The notes: generated by a model not told the origin, from the letters alone. A DNA stretch of 54,478 nucleotides from Intrasporangium_A sp039812505 (GCF_039812505.1 NZ_JBDIAQ010000007.1:1-54478); one strand, 5' to 3'. Counted from the stretch's first letter, positions 18,280-26,799 are shown. Made by a program: numbers and translations.

Positions 18280-18845
18280 CAGCTCGCCTCCCGTGCGGCC
18301 ACCAGCAGGCCGGCCAGGGCGGTGACCGGGGGCCGGTCCGGCACCGGCCGGTGTGGGTGGCCTGCCGCGGCCGGGAACACCGTGACCGCGGCGGGTGCGG
18401 TGGGGTGGTGGGTCTCGGCTGGCCCGATGACCAGCACGCGCGCCGCGCCGGGACGGGCGGCGCGCCCGGGCCGGGGCGCGGGCCACCGGACGGGTCGGCC
18501 CTGGTGCCTGCCGAACCGGGGCGACACCAGCCCGGCGAGCACGCTCGAGGCGATCGCCAGCGGGTCGCGGGCCCCGAAGGAGAGCTTCCCGGCCAGGAAC
18601 CCGCACGGTGCGGCGCCGGCGGCGGCGGCGGCGAAGTCCAGCACCCCCCAGTGCCCCCAGAGCGGGCGCAGCCAGCACGCCAGGACGAAGACGAGCACCG
18701 TGACGACCAGCTGGGTCAGGGTGTAGGGCCCGCCGGGCAGGCTGAAGCCCTCGATCTTCCCGACCAGGACCGGGATCTTGAAGGCGCGGGTGAACTGGCG
18801 CATCACCCGCGGCGCGGGTGGGCTCATCGATGACACAGTGGGCAC
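18279..18845 (-). CDS. PrgI/VirB3-like inner-membrane protein (SCO6880-type)
   Basis: 188 residues from GTG 18845. After a short basic N-terminus ('FTRAFKIPVLVGKIEGFSLP') come two hydrophobic helices, 'LTQLVVTVLVFVLACWL' and 'VLDFAAAAAGAAPCGFLAG', then a segment ('DPLAIASSVLAGLVSPR') and a Pro-rich tail. Small two-helix proteins placed just before virB4 are the VirB3/PrgI counterpart in Gram-positive systems, and in actinobacteria the same protein class precedes VirB4. The stop overlaps the virB4 start (TGATG), implying coupled synthesis. No Shine-Dalgarno is visible at the GTG; an internal ATG 17-18 bases downstream is an alternative start. Confidence 0.75.
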   Translation of the reverse strand: MPTVSSMSPPAPRVMRQFTRAFKIPVLVGKIEGFSLPGGPYTLTQLVVTVLVFVLACWLRPLWGHWGVLDFAAAAAGAAPCGFLAGKLSFGARDPLAIASSVLAGLVSPRFGRHQGRPVRWPAPRPGRAARPGAARVLVIGPAETHHPTAPAAVTVFPAAAGHPHRPVPDRPPVTALAGLLVAAREAS

Positions 18846-18849
18846 CGGG

Positions 18850-19245
18850 TCAGGCCGGCACGCCGGGGCCGGCCGGCCGGGGCGTCACCACGAGGTCACC
18901 GTGCGGGCCGGTGGGTGCCGGCACGATACGGGCGGACGCGCCGAGGTCCTTGTCCATCTTGTCGCTGGTGTCGCTCAGGCCGCCCTGGATCCACCAGAGC
19001 GCCAGGGCGGTGACCAGGATGGCGCCCACGACCGCGGCCGCGGCCATCCCGGCCCGGACCATCCGGTAGACGCCCCAGGCGACGAAGGCGACGGTGCCGG
19101 CGAGCTTGACCAGCGCGGCTCCGTCGGTCAACAGCCGCTGGACGGTGCCCAGGCTCCCGTCGGGGTCGATCGCGGCGGGAAGAGCCGCCAGGTGCGCGCC
19201 GGTCTCGAGGGCCGGCTGGATGCTCGAAAGGAGCAGGGTGTTCAT
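18850..19245 (-). CDS. Small two-helix membrane protein of the secretion operon
   Basis: 131 residues. Two hydrophobic stretches, 'LVKLAGTVAFVAWGVYRMV' and 'AAAVVGAILVTALALWWIQG', are separated by a short loop, followed by a polar tail ('DTSDKMDKDLGASARIVP'). This is the size and topology of VirB2/TrbC-type pilin-like or accessory subunits, which sit next to virB3/virB4. I cannot show a pilin signal or a family motif, so the role is inferred from topology and operon position. The start ATG overlaps the stop of the upstream TcpC-like gene (ATGA). Its own stop lies 4 bases from the start of the next gene. Confidence 0.7.
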   Translation of the reverse strand: MNTLLLSSIQPALETGAHLAALPAAIDPDGSLGTVQRLLTDGAALVKLAGTVAFVAWGVYRMVRAGMAAAAVVGAILVTALALWWIQGGLSDTSDKMDKDLGASARIVPAPTGPHGDLVVTPRPAGPGVPA

Positions 19246-20357
19246 GTCGGATCGGTGCTTTCTGTGCGAAGGGACTCAGGTGCGTGCGCTACTCCCCCCG
19301 GCCTCGCCGGGGGCTGGCCGTCCGGTGAGTCGGGCACCGGCGCGGTGGCAGGCCCGACCGCCGCAGCCGCGGCGGCCACCTCGGGCGCCGCGGCAACCGC
19401 GGCGATCTCCCAGCGCCCCGCCCGGACGCGCAGCTCGAGCCCGATCTGCGCGTTCAGGGGCCCGGACGGGGTGCGGATCGCGTAGCTGACCAGCACCCCG
19501 GCGTGGCTGCCCTCGGCCGGGGTCGGGGCCTCGGCGACTGGCCGGGCCGCGGTGGTGTCCACCTGAAGGACCCGCTCGAGCGGCAGCCCGGTGCCGGCCT
19601 GCGGCGCGGCCACGACGGCCCCGGGCGAGGTGAACCGGGTCACGTCCGCGCCGGCCAGGTAGGCCTGCAGGAACGCCTCGACGGCGGTCACCAGGGGCGA
19701 GGCGGCCGCGACGTCCCGGGTGGGGTAGGCCAGGCCGGCCGGCCCGGACAGGGCCGGCGCGGCGGCCAGGCTCGGCAGCGCGACCGGCGCCGCGCGGCCA
19801 TCGGCCACCTGCACCGGGACCGCGAAGTACGCCACCCGGGACCTGAAGCTGGCCGTCAGCAGGACCCGGTAGAGCCCGCCACCGGGCCGGGCCGGGGAGA
19901 CCTGCACGACCCGGATGCCGGCCAGCTTCAGCGGCGTGGCGGGCGTGGCCTGCACCGGCAGGCCGAGCGCGCGCAACGGGCCGGTCCCGGCCGTGCTCGC
20001 GCCGGCCCACGCCTGCAGCACCCGCACACCGGTGTCGGCGGCCAGCGACGTGTCCTGCACGGGTGGGGCGCCCGGGACCGCCGCGGGCCCGGCAGCGGCC
20101 GGCGCGGCCGGGCCGGCGACCCGCAACTCGACTTGCGCAGCCACCCCGGCGGCCACCGCCGCGGCAGCGAGAACCGGGACCAGGCGGGCGGCCAGGGCCA
20201 CCTGCGGGGTCCCGGACATCACCGGTGAACGCGGCCGGGCGCGGCGCGCCGACCGGCGCCCCACTCCCCCGGCCGCATCCCCGACGGCGGCGTCGGGGGC
20301 GGCCGCCCGGCCCGGCCGGTCGGATCCGGCACGGAGCCTACGGCCGAGCCCGGTCAT
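19242..20357 (-). CDS. TcpC/VirB8-like conjugal transfer protein
   Basis: 371 residues from the ATG at 20357, overlapping the preceding stop by ATGA. A basic cytoplasmic N-terminus is followed by one membrane segment ('VALAARLVPVLAAAAVAAGV', about 52-70) and an extracytoplasmic part with two NTF2-like repeats: 'GLYRVLLTASFRSRVAYFAV' and, further on, 'VTAVEAFLQAYLAGADVTRF' and 'LNAQIGLELRVRAGRWEIA'. This is the TcpC arrangement, the Gram-positive counterpart of VirB8 that bridges membrane and wall in type IV secretion systems. The position one gene from a two-helix protein and two before virB4 agrees. The extreme C-terminus is Pro/Ala-rich. Confidence 0.78.
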   Translation of the reverse strand: MTGLGRRLRAGSDRPGRAAAPDAAVGDAAGGVGRRSARRARPRSPVMSGTPQVALAARLVPVLAAAAVAAGVAAQVELRVAGPAAPAAAGPAAVPGAPPVQDTSLAADTGVRVLQAWAGASTAGTGPLRALGLPVQATPATPLKLAGIRVVQVSPARPGGGLYRVLLTASFRSRVAYFAVPVQVADGRAAPVALPSLAAAPALSGPAGLAYPTRDVAAASPLVTAVEAFLQAYLAGADVTRFTSPGAVVAAPQAGTGLPLERVLQVDTTAARPVAEAPTPAEGSHAGVLVSYAIRTPSGPLNAQIGLELRVRAGRWEIAAVAAAPEVAAAAAAVGPATAPVPDSPDGQPPARPGGVAHAPESLRTESTDPT

Positions 20358-20596
20358 CGCGGCGTCCCGTCGGCCCCGGTGGCGGCGCGGAGCCGGGCCG
20401 CCGCCGCGACACCGCGCGGCCACTGACCCTGCAAGAAGACCTGGAAGCGGTCGACCTGCTCCTCGGCGAGACCCGGGGCGGCCAGCACGTCCAACGCGAG
20501 CCCATCCAGCTGACGACGGGTCCCGAGCACGGCGCCCGCGTCCCGCAGCCACGCCCGGCCCTCGGCCAGCTCGGCCTCCCACGTGTCCTCGGCCAT
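20354..20596 (-). CDS. Small leading ORF of the secretion operon, function unknown
   Basis: 80 residues from ATG 20596, preceded on the minus strand by the perfect Shine-Dalgarno AAGGAGG, 8 bases away. The peptide is acidic at first and helical in character ('EDTWEAELAEGRAWLRDAG', 'LAEEQVDRFQVFLQGQWPRG'), with no membrane segment. It overlaps the TcpC-like gene by 4 bases and is the first gene of the minus-strand operon, so it is probably well translated. I do not recognise a family. It could be a chaperone-like or regulatory protein for the transfer channel, but nothing in the sequence proves that. Confidence 0.7.
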   Translation of the reverse strand: MAEDTWEAELAEGRAWLRDAGAVLGTRRQLDGLALDVLAAPGLAEEQVDRFQVFLQGQWPRGVAAAARLRAATGADGTPR

Positions 20597-20881
20597 GGCG
20601 GCCACCTCCTTGTGCCCCCGCAGATGTGTGTCACTGGCCATGTAGGTAGGCCGCGAAGGCCGGGTGTGACCCCGGCCCGGCAACCTTTTTTCCGCCGGCC
20701 CGCCGCAGCACCCCTTGTCACCCCTGCTGGCCTGCGCAAACACGGCCCGAGACGATTGCCCGCCCGCCCCCTTGCGGGGCCTTGCCGGCCCGCTGGGGGT
20801 GGCCGGCGCGGCAACCCGGACCCCACGGGGCGGCCCGAAACGTGGACGCGTCACGCACGCACAGTCAAGGAGCGCTCCCCC
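20597..20881 (+). promoter_or_regulatory. Divergent intergenic region between secretion operon and sigma-like gene
   Basis: 285 bases without a gene, between divergent starts, so it must hold the promoters for both transcription units. It contains a T6 run at about 20685-20690 next to a GC-rich stretch, but no inverted repeat strong enough to name an operator. The plus-strand gene is preceded by the Shine-Dalgarno AAGGAGCG at about 20868. Confidence 0.4.
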
Positions 20882-21679
20882 ATGACCGTCCACACCGCCG
20901 CCCGGCCGCGCGCGTCCCGGCCGCCCCTGACGACCGGGACCATCGGCCTGCTGAACACCGAGTGGGCCACCCTGGGCGCCACTGTCATACCGGCGCCATG
21001 GCGGGCCGCGCCCACCCTGGCCGGGTTCGCCACCGCCGAGGACGTGCTGGCCGGCGTCCGGGCCGCGCCGCAAGCAGCCCGGCGGGACGCGCTGCTGCAC
21101 GCGCTGCTGGCCCTGCACGCCGCGGGAGACCAGCTGGCCGGGCGCACCGTCCTGCAGGCCATGCTCGGCAAGGCGACCCGGATGGCCTACACGGCCAAGA
21201 AGCGCGGCACCATCGACCCGTTCGAGACCGTGATCGCAGCGATGTGGGAAACCATCCGGACCTACCCGCTGCACCGGGCCAGCTCGGTCGCCGGGAACCT
21301 GGCCCTGGACACCCTGCGCCGGCTCGGCCCGGCCGCGACAGCCCGCGAGATACCCGCCGGTCTGCAGGCCGAGACCCACCCCGACCCGGGCGGCGCGAGC
21401 CATCCTCGACGCGCCGCCGACTCACCCGAGACGAACGAGGTCTTCGACGCCGTCCTGCCTCGCACCCTCGGCTGGGCCCTCGAGCACGACGTGCTGACCC
21501 CCGCCGAGGTCCGGCTGCTGGCCCGGCTGCACCTTGACGACAACGAGCCCACCCTCACGATGCGCGAGCTCGCAGGCCGGATGGGGATCACCCACGCCGC
21601 GCTGCGCCAACGCCACAGCCGAGCCATCCGCGCCCTCGCCGCCGCCATCACGACCCGCCTCGACGAGCCGGCCGCGTGA
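20882..21679 (+). CDS. Sigma-70 region 4-like DNA-binding protein
   Basis: 265 residues from ATG 20882, preceded by AAGGAGCG. The last ~80 residues match a sigma region 4 helix-turn-helix: 'LTPAEVRLLARLHLDDNEPT' then 'TMRELAGRMGITHAALRQRH' and 'SRAIRALAAAI'. The middle ('AMLGKATRMAYTAKKRGTID', 'TIRTYPLHRASSVAGNLALD') resembles the region used by element-encoded sigma-like factors for dimer or core contact. Such genes often lie at the edge of actinobacterial mobile elements. It is divergent from the secretion operon and may control it; that is inference. The region 2 core-binding signature of true sigma factors is not evident, so it may be an HTH regulator that only borrowed region 4. Confidence 0.7.
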   Translation: MTVHTAARPRASRPPLTTGTIGLLNTEWATLGATVIPAPWRAAPTLAGFATAEDVLAGVRAAPQAARRDALLHALLALHAAGDQLAGRTVLQAMLGKATRMAYTAKKRGTIDPFETVIAAMWETIRTYPLHRASSVAGNLALDTLRRLGPAATAREIPAGLQAETHPDPGGASHPRRAADSPETNEVFDAVLPRTLGWALEHDVLTPAEVRLLARLHLDDNEPTLTMRELAGRMGITHAALRQRHSRAIRALAAAITTRLDEPAA

Positions 21680-21928
21680 CCTTGTGTTGTCGTGGCGCGG
21701 CGACGGCTCGAGGACCGCTCTTGCGCAGCACTCTGTGTAAGTGTAAGGAAGCAGCGACTCCTCATCTGGAGTGCAGATTCGGAACTGGGGTCGCCGCCCC
21801 CGCTAGGCCGGCGCCTGCCTGGGCCTGCCCACCGGTGGTGGAGATCCATAGACCGGAACGGAACCGGGTCGGTGCCTCTGGGTTGGGTACGCGCCGGTGG
21901 GCGTCCCGGATGAACTGTGCCCTAGAGT

Positions 21929-24562
21929 TCAGCCCACAGCCCCCTCGTCGTCCGTATGGATGCGCGAGATCCGGCCCAGCCACTGGGTGGGAAGCACCTC
22001 CTCGGCGTGCAGCGCCTCACGGATGACCCGTCGCATGAGCTCGTCCTCCGAGCCGGGAGCGAGCGAGGTCTTGATGGCACGCCACGCGCGGTCGAGCCGG
22101 TCGGCGAGTTCTCGGACGAACTCGATGCTCACCCAATGGGAGTGCTCCTCAGCAACCCCACGTGCTGCCGCGTTGAACTTCTTCTGCGGCGTCGTGAGGA
22201 TAGAGACCGACCCCGACGGGATGGCCGTACCGAGGCGCTCCTGCATACTCCGCAGGTGCCGGTTGGTCTGGTCGATGCTTGACACGTCGATCTCTGTGGC
22301 CGGCCGCGCCGCGCTCTTGGCCTCCCACGTGACCCAAAGAACGCCGGAGAAGTCCCACGACGCGTCCGGCTGGGCTGTCCCCCCGCGATCGCCGCAGACA
22401 TCCCTGGCGCCGGCGAACTCGCCGAGTTTGACGAGCGCACTCTCGAACGATGTCGCCTTCGTCTCGGCTAGCCCCGCCTTGATTTCCTCGATAAGCGGGT
22501 CGTACACGCTGGGGCGACGGAGCCGGTCGAACACGTGGATGGCCTGCGTCACCGCGGCTTCGTCTACTGGGTCGACATCACTTGTTGCGCCCGTCATCGC
22601 CGCACGGTCGGCAGCTGACTCGAGGTGCGCCAACCACATCGTGCCTCGCGCGCCCGCCCTCGCCGAGCTGAACGCGGCCCTCGCCGCGTCGAGCGAGGCC
22701 GCCCCGGGGTCCCTTGATGCGTGGATGGTCGTCCAACTGCCCAGAAGGTAGTTCCAGAACGCGGCGTAGCGTCGACTACCTTTGCCGACCTGGACGATGT
22801 CTACGACAGACTTGGCATGCCTACGCGCTCGATCCCACTCCCCCTGCCAGAGTGCTTGCCACGCGGCGACTTCGTCGGCGGCGGAGTTGTCGAGTTCCGC
22901 CGTACCCGCCGGGCTGGCCTGTGTGTACCCGTCGCGCCACGAGGTTATCGTCGCCTCGGCGGACTTCCACTCCAGGTTCTGCCGCAGGAAGTGGTCGAAG
23001 AGGATCATGAGTTCGTCCGAGTCGTTCTCGAGCGAGGCCTCAAGTCCGAACTCCATCTCGGCGTGTAACTCCGGGTGAAGTGCTCTTTGGACGTCCTGGC
23101 GCCCCGTGAACGAGGTGAGGTCGCTGCCGAGCATGAGGACGGCTGCGTAATCCGTTGGGTTTCGCGTCGCTCGTCCGGCACCTTGCGTGATCCGAGCACG
23201 GATGCGCTCCTGGAGAACCTCGATCGCACCCAGACCTTTCGCGAGGAAGCGCTCCTGCAGATCACCACGCGCCGGAAGCCCAGCAATGATGACCAGCCGG
23301 CACGAGTCGTCCGGCAGGTCGAGCCCGTCGTACCGGTTCGCCATCCCAAGGATCGCGCTCTGTGCCGTGGAGAAGGGTGCGAGAGAGTCCTCGACGTCTT
23401 TCGGGCGGAGGACCGTGACCCCGGTAGGTACACAGACCGAAAGAAAGTCCTCCATCGTGTAGGTATCCGGCGCAAGAACGACCGCACGGCCGAACTTCGC
23501 GATGACGTCCTTGACGTATGCCTGGCGAGTGACCGGGTCTGCTTCCGAGAGATCAGTCGTCGACTCCGGGAAGGCGAAGAACCTCCGCCCGTTGCCGCGC
23601 CGATCCCACCCACTCGGGATGGGAAGCCTCCGGATCTTCTTGCGGCCGAACGCACGCTCCAGTTCACCGCCCTCACCAAGGGTGGCACTCATGTACAGGC
23701 GCTGGGTTGCGCCATCGAAGGCCCCCAACGTTGCGGTCGGCGCGATGAAGGGGCGGATGAGGATCGCGCGCCTGCTTACGAAAACGAGCATCCTGTCAAA
23801 GTGCGTCTCCACTAGACGCAGCGCATACGTCACATGGCGGTCCACGCTGCGCGCATCGACGGCCCGGCGAAGCACCTCAGCAAGCTCGGCGGACCTAGCC
23901 TCGACTCCGACGCTGCTGGCCATGTAGATCTCGCTCGCGTACTTGCCGCTAGGGCCCTCCGCGCGTAACCGCGCGACGACCAGCGAGTCGAGCGCAGGCT
24001 CCAGGACCGTGAGGACCGAACTGTACGCCTCGTCGGTGCGCTCGATCTTGATCGACCACGGCGCGGACACCGCGGTCTCGGCAGCGTGGGCGTCGTCAAG
24101 GATCAGCAGTTGGGCATCCGACAGCGGTGGGTTGGAGTTGAAGATCGACCAGTAGGTCGTCACCGCAATGGCTTGGGCGCTCGTATACCGCAGTCTGTCG
24201 GCGGCCGGCCAGTCGCGGTTGTTGCCGATGAGGAGTACGGAGTCCATGCCGTAGTCCTTCAGCTTCTCGAAGCTTTGCTTGGCCAGTCCTTTGGTCGCGC
24301 AGGCGTACACGACACGCTCGCTCTGCTTGCGTCGGCGCCACTCGCCGATCGTTCCGCCCACGAGTGTCTTGCCCGCGCCTGGCGGCAGCTCGAGGGCTAC
24401 GTCGCTCGCACGTAGATGCTCTGGTTGTGCGTATGACCGAACCATCTCGCCCTGGTGGAACCACAGATCCTTCGGGGCCGAAGGACCCTTGGGCAGCGAA
24501 CGGTAGAACTCGACGAGGTCGTCGGAGGTGGAAGCGACAGGGCCGCGCACAGGAAAGGGCAC
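21929..24562 (-). CDS. XPD/DinG-like superfamily 2 helicase fused to a PD-(D/E)xK nuclease-like domain
   Basis: 877 residues from GTG 24562. Helicase motifs: 'LWFHQGEMVRSY' (Q-like, about 33-44), Walker A 'PPGAGKT' (60-66), Walker B 'LLILDDAHAAE' (DDAH), 'LYMSATLGEGGELERAFG' (motif III-like) and motif VI 'QGAGRATR'. The C-terminal ~140 residues hold 'WDFSGVLWVTWEAKS' with Asp near 736 and Glu-x-Lys at 747-749, the spacing of a restriction-endonuclease-fold active site. The gene stands alone, is clearly lower in G+C than its neighbours and lies between the secretion and partition modules. Helicase-nuclease fusions of this kind are common in phage defence; the role is inference. It has no partner gene next to it. 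Confidence 0.85.
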   Translation of the reverse strand: MPFPVRGPVASTSDDLVEFYRSLPKGPSAPKDLWFHQGEMVRSYAQPEHLRASDVALELPPGAGKTLVGGTIGEWRRRKQSERVVYACATKGLAKQSFEKLKDYGMDSVLLIGNNRDWPAADRLRYTSAQAIAVTTYWSIFNSNPPLSDAQLLILDDAHAAETAVSAPWSIKIERTDEAYSSVLTVLEPALDSLVVARLRAEGPSGKYASEIYMASSVGVEARSAELAEVLRRAVDARSVDRHVTYALRLVETHFDRMLVFVSRRAILIRPFIAPTATLGAFDGATQRLYMSATLGEGGELERAFGRKKIRRLPIPSGWDRRGNGRRFFAFPESTTDLSEADPVTRQAYVKDVIAKFGRAVVLAPDTYTMEDFLSVCVPTGVTVLRPKDVEDSLAPFSTAQSAILGMANRYDGLDLPDDSCRLVIIAGLPARGDLQERFLAKGLGAIEVLQERIRARITQGAGRATRNPTDYAAVLMLGSDLTSFTGRQDVQRALHPELHAEMEFGLEASLENDSDELMILFDHFLRQNLEWKSAEATITSWRDGYTQASPAGTAELDNSAADEVAAWQALWQGEWDRARRHAKSVVDIVQVGKGSRRYAAFWNYLLGSWTTIHASRDPGAASLDAARAAFSSARAGARGTMWLAHLESAADRAAMTGATSDVDPVDEAAVTQAIHVFDRLRRPSVYDPLIEEIKAGLAETKATSFESALVKLGEFAGARDVCGDRGGTAQPDASWDFSGVLWVTWEAKSAARPATEIDVSSIDQTNRHLRSMQERLGTAIPSGSVSILTTPQKKFNAAARGVAEEHSHWVSIEFVRELADRLDRAWRAIKTSLAPGSEDELMRRVIREALHAEEVLPTQWLGRISRIHTDDEGAVG

Positions 24563-24793
24563 GCCCCCGATTGTCCACGACTGGGGTTGATCCCGGGGGG
24601 GTCTCGATCACGCCCCGGCTCCCCGGGGCAACCCCACCGATGTGACTGTCCCAACCTCCGCCCACCTCCGGAACTTTCCCCCCGAGGAAGGAGCATGACT
24701 CCTCCTCCCCAGCGCAAGGGATCCTCGGAGCGAGGAGGACGCAAGGGGTCTCGGCTGGCTAGGTTAATGGCTAGGCATGCATGATGGGGCTCA

Positions 24794-24825
24794 CATATGG
24801 CGCTCCATGATGGATGGCGCATATG
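24794..24825. repeat. Imperfect palindrome with CATATG ends
   Basis: CATATGGCGC at 24794-24803 faces GCGCATATG at 24817-24825 with one base missing from the right arm; the centre contains the palindrome CCATGATGG. It could be a protein-binding site in the pre-parA region. Confidence 0.55.
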
Positions 24826-25060
24826 TTGTTACCCAGGGATCGGCCCAATTATGTTTCCTGCATGTCTATCCATTATGGTGATCACCGATGGTTTCCCAGT
24901 CGTGCCCCCCGATTGGGCACTGGCAGATGCAGTATCACACTGGCAGCCCAGAGTGCATATCCAAATTGGGTTAGCCACGCGGTTGATACCGTGCCCTTCG
25001 TAGACGGGTTGCCCATTGTGTCGTGTCGCTGTGGGGTATGACCATGGTGCTTCGGCTACG

Positions 25061-25128
25061 GTCTCCATCATGGTTGCTACACGGTTCTAGACCCACACCC
25101 CCCCGTCATGGGTCTCCACCATGGAGAC
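25061..25128. repeat. Direct repeat GTCTCCAYCATGG, second copy extended to a 17-base palindrome
   Basis: GTCTCCATCATGG at 25061-25073 recurs as GTCTCCACCATGG at 25112-25124, 51 bases later. The second copy is part of GTCTCC-N5-GGAGAC (25112-25128), a perfect 6-base inverted repeat. Confidence 0.6.
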
Positions 25129-25211
25129 TGCACGGTGGGGGGGTATCAGGTGGTGGTGGCCACCCGTCAGGCAGCCCGGTGCTACTTGCCGACCGGCCAC
25201 CGCCCACTCTA

Positions 25212-25224
25212 TTGTCACTGACAA
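25212..25224. promoter_or_regulatory. Palindrome TTGTCA-N-TGACAA before parA, putative operator
   Basis: Perfect 6-base arms with a one-base centre, 50 bases before the parA ATG. Its spacing and TTGTCA half-sites fit a repressor site over the parA promoter, most likely for ParA or its partner (autoregulation is usual in par operons). This is inferred from position only. Confidence 0.45.
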
Positions 25225-25273
25225 CAGGGCGTGCCGGGGAGCCTTCCGGGCGTCCAGAAAGGCACTGCTGCGG

Positions 25274-26071
25274 ATGACCACCTACTGTGTCGCCCTGTCC
25301 AAGGGAGGCTCGACCAAGACCACCACGGCCGCCGAGCTCGTCGCCGGACTCGCCCGCCGCGGCCGCCGGGTCCTGGCGATCGACCTGGACCAGCAGGGCA
25401 ACCTGACCATGCGGATGGGCGTGACCCCGGACACCGAGGTGGCCGGGGTCACCGCCGACGTCCTGACCGCCGAGGTCACCGCCCGCGAGGCCGCGATCCC
25501 GGCCCCGACGGTCCCCGGCGCGCAGATCATCGCAGGCACCAACGACCTGATCGAGATCGACACGACCCTCGTGCCCGACCTGGTCACCGGCCTGCGCGAC
25601 CACCTGGCCAGCGACGGGCACCACTGGGACGACATCGTCATCGACACCCCACCCAGCCTCGCCCCGCTGACCCTGGCCGGCCTCGCGGCCGCCGACGTCG
25701 TCGTCGTGTCCATGGCATGCGAGGTCGAGAGCTTCGACCAGATCGCCCGGCTCGAGGAGGTCATCGAACGCAAGATCTCCCGGCGGATCCGCCCCGGCCT
25801 ACACATCTCGTGGATCGTGCCGACCCGCTACAACGGGCACCGAACCCTCGACAAGGAGATCCTCGAGATGGCCCAGGAACGACACCCGGGCAAGGTCACC
25901 GCCGCCGTCCGCGAGGGCGTGGCCGTCAAGGACGCCTACACGTGCGGGATGCCGGTCTCCGTCTACGCGCCGCAGTCCAACCCCGCCCTCGACTACCAGG
26001 TGGCGCTGGCACCGGTGCTCGCCGCGAGCACCGGGCACCCGGCCACAGCCGGCGCGAGCGTGGGGGAGTAG
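25274..26071 (+). CDS. parA: ParA family partition ATPase
   Basis: 265 residues from ATG 25274. The deviant Walker A 'SKGGSTKTTTAAEL' (about residues 9-22) with the signature lysine, the A' motif 'VLAIDLDQQGNLTMRMG' and the 'DDIVIDTPPSLAPLTLAGL' Walker B are all intact, so it is an active MinD/ParA ATPase. It lacks an N-terminal HTH, so it is the small plasmid (type Ib-like) ParA that pairs with a small DNA-binding partner. The next gene starts 4 bases after the stop and probably codes that partner. Its place between a palindrome-rich gene-free region and a pilus operon suggests it stabilises the element, or positions the pilus machinery at the pole. Confidence 0.93.
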   Translation: MTTYCVALSKGGSTKTTTAAELVAGLARRGRRVLAIDLDQQGNLTMRMGVTPDTEVAGVTADVLTAEVTAREAAIPAPTVPGAQIIAGTNDLIEIDTTLVPDLVTGLRDHLASDGHHWDDIVIDTPPSLAPLTLAGLAAADVVVVSMACEVESFDQIARLEEVIERKISRRIRPGLHISWIVPTRYNGHRTLDKEILEMAQERHPGKVTAAVREGVAVKDAYTCGMPVSVYAPQSNPALDYQVALAPVLAASTGHPATAGASVGE

Positions 26072-26075
26072 GGGC

Positions 26076-26765
26076 ATGGCCACGCCGAAACGCCGCAGCC
26101 TGCGCGAGCGCAACCTCGAGGCCATCGCCGACGCGCCGACCCCGCTGCGGCCCGTCCCCGAACCACGTGAGGCCACCAGCACGACCACGGCACCCACCCC
26201 GACCACCCACCCCTCACCTAGCAGCAGCCCTAGCAGCCCGCCTAGCCCTGGGCCTGGCGCTGCTGGTCGCGGCGCGGGCAGCGACCAGGCGGGGGAGGGG
26301 CCGGCGCGGGCCGGCCGTCCCGCCCCGTCGGGACGCCGCCGCGGCGTGCGCAAGGGCCGCGACGGCGCCGCGCAGGCCGTCAAGGCCGGCGCCACCGGCA
26401 CGGCCGTCGCCCGGATCCTCTACCTGCCCGAGGACCTGCTCGAGCCGATGCGCGTCTACCGGGGCGCCGAGGGCGTGACCAACACCCAGCTCGCGCTGCG
26501 GGCCCTGAACGCGCACTGGCGCCACATCGACGAGCTGGCCGCCCGCGAGAGCAGCACCCGGGTCGTGCCCGGCGAGCTGTTCGACGAGGTCCTGCCCACC
26601 GTCCGGCAGGCGCGCCGGCAGGTGGAGATCACCCCCACCGGCGCCCAGCTCGAGGTGATCGAGACCACCCTGGCCGGCACCACCGCCAGGGACCGCAGCC
26701 ACATGTTCGCCCTGGCCATCCGCCAGCTGCTCACCGACGCCGGGGTCATCACCCCGGCGACCTGA
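26076..26765 (+). CDS. Probable ParA partner / DNA-binding protein
   Basis: 229 residues starting 4 bases after parA. The N-terminal ~105 residues are disordered and very Pro/Ser/Thr-rich with basic patches ('RRGVRKGRDGAAQAVKAG'). The C-terminal ~120 residues are ordered: 'VARILYLPEDLLEPMRVYRG' then 'TNTQLALRALNAHWRHIDEL' has the strand-helix-helix pattern of ribbon-helix-helix proteins, and a helical tail follows ('MFALAIRQLLTDAG'). Coupling to parA and this fold suggest a ParB-like centromere binder, with the palindromes upstream of parA as candidate targets. No catalytic motif is visible, and I cannot name the family. Confidence 0.65.
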   Translation: MATPKRRSLRERNLEAIADAPTPLRPVPEPREATSTTTAPTPTTHPSPSSSPSSPPSPGPGAAGRGAGSDQAGEGPARAGRPAPSGRRRGVRKGRDGAAQAVKAGATGTAVARILYLPEDLLEPMRVYRGAEGVTNTQLALRALNAHWRHIDELAARESSTRVVPGELFDEVLPTVRQARRQVEITPTGAQLEVIETTLAGTTARDRSHMFALAIRQLLTDAGVITPAT

Positions 26766-26799
26766 ACCCAACCCACACCACATCTCTCGGGGACCAACC

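Larger units (their letters stand above)
24563..25273. other. Gene-free, AT-richer, palindrome-rich stretch upstream of parA
   Basis: 711 bases without a convincing gene. From about 24,770 to 25,080 the G+C falls visibly below the surrounding level. It holds several copies of a 9-base odd palindrome CCATNATGG (24805-24813, 24870-24878, 25065-25073), two CCATGG sites (25042-25047, 25119-25124), an imperfect CATATG-ended palindrome (24794-24825), a repeated GTCTCCAYCATGG (25061 and 25112) and a 17-base palindrome (25112-25128). Together with its place directly before parA this suggests a partition centromere or a replication/transfer origin. A basic 29-codon ORF starts at ATG 24696 after GAGGAAGG, but its spacing is short. 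Confidence 0.5.

Noticed and set aside
21680..21928. tRNA or attachment site next to the helicase-nuclease gene
   Set aside because: No cloverleaf can be folded by eye and no direct repeat matching the other side of the cargo was found.
24696..24785. Basic 29-codon ORF before parA
   Set aside because: GAGGAAGG is too close to the ATG for a good ribosome site, and the peptide has no recognisable feature. Not listed as a gene.
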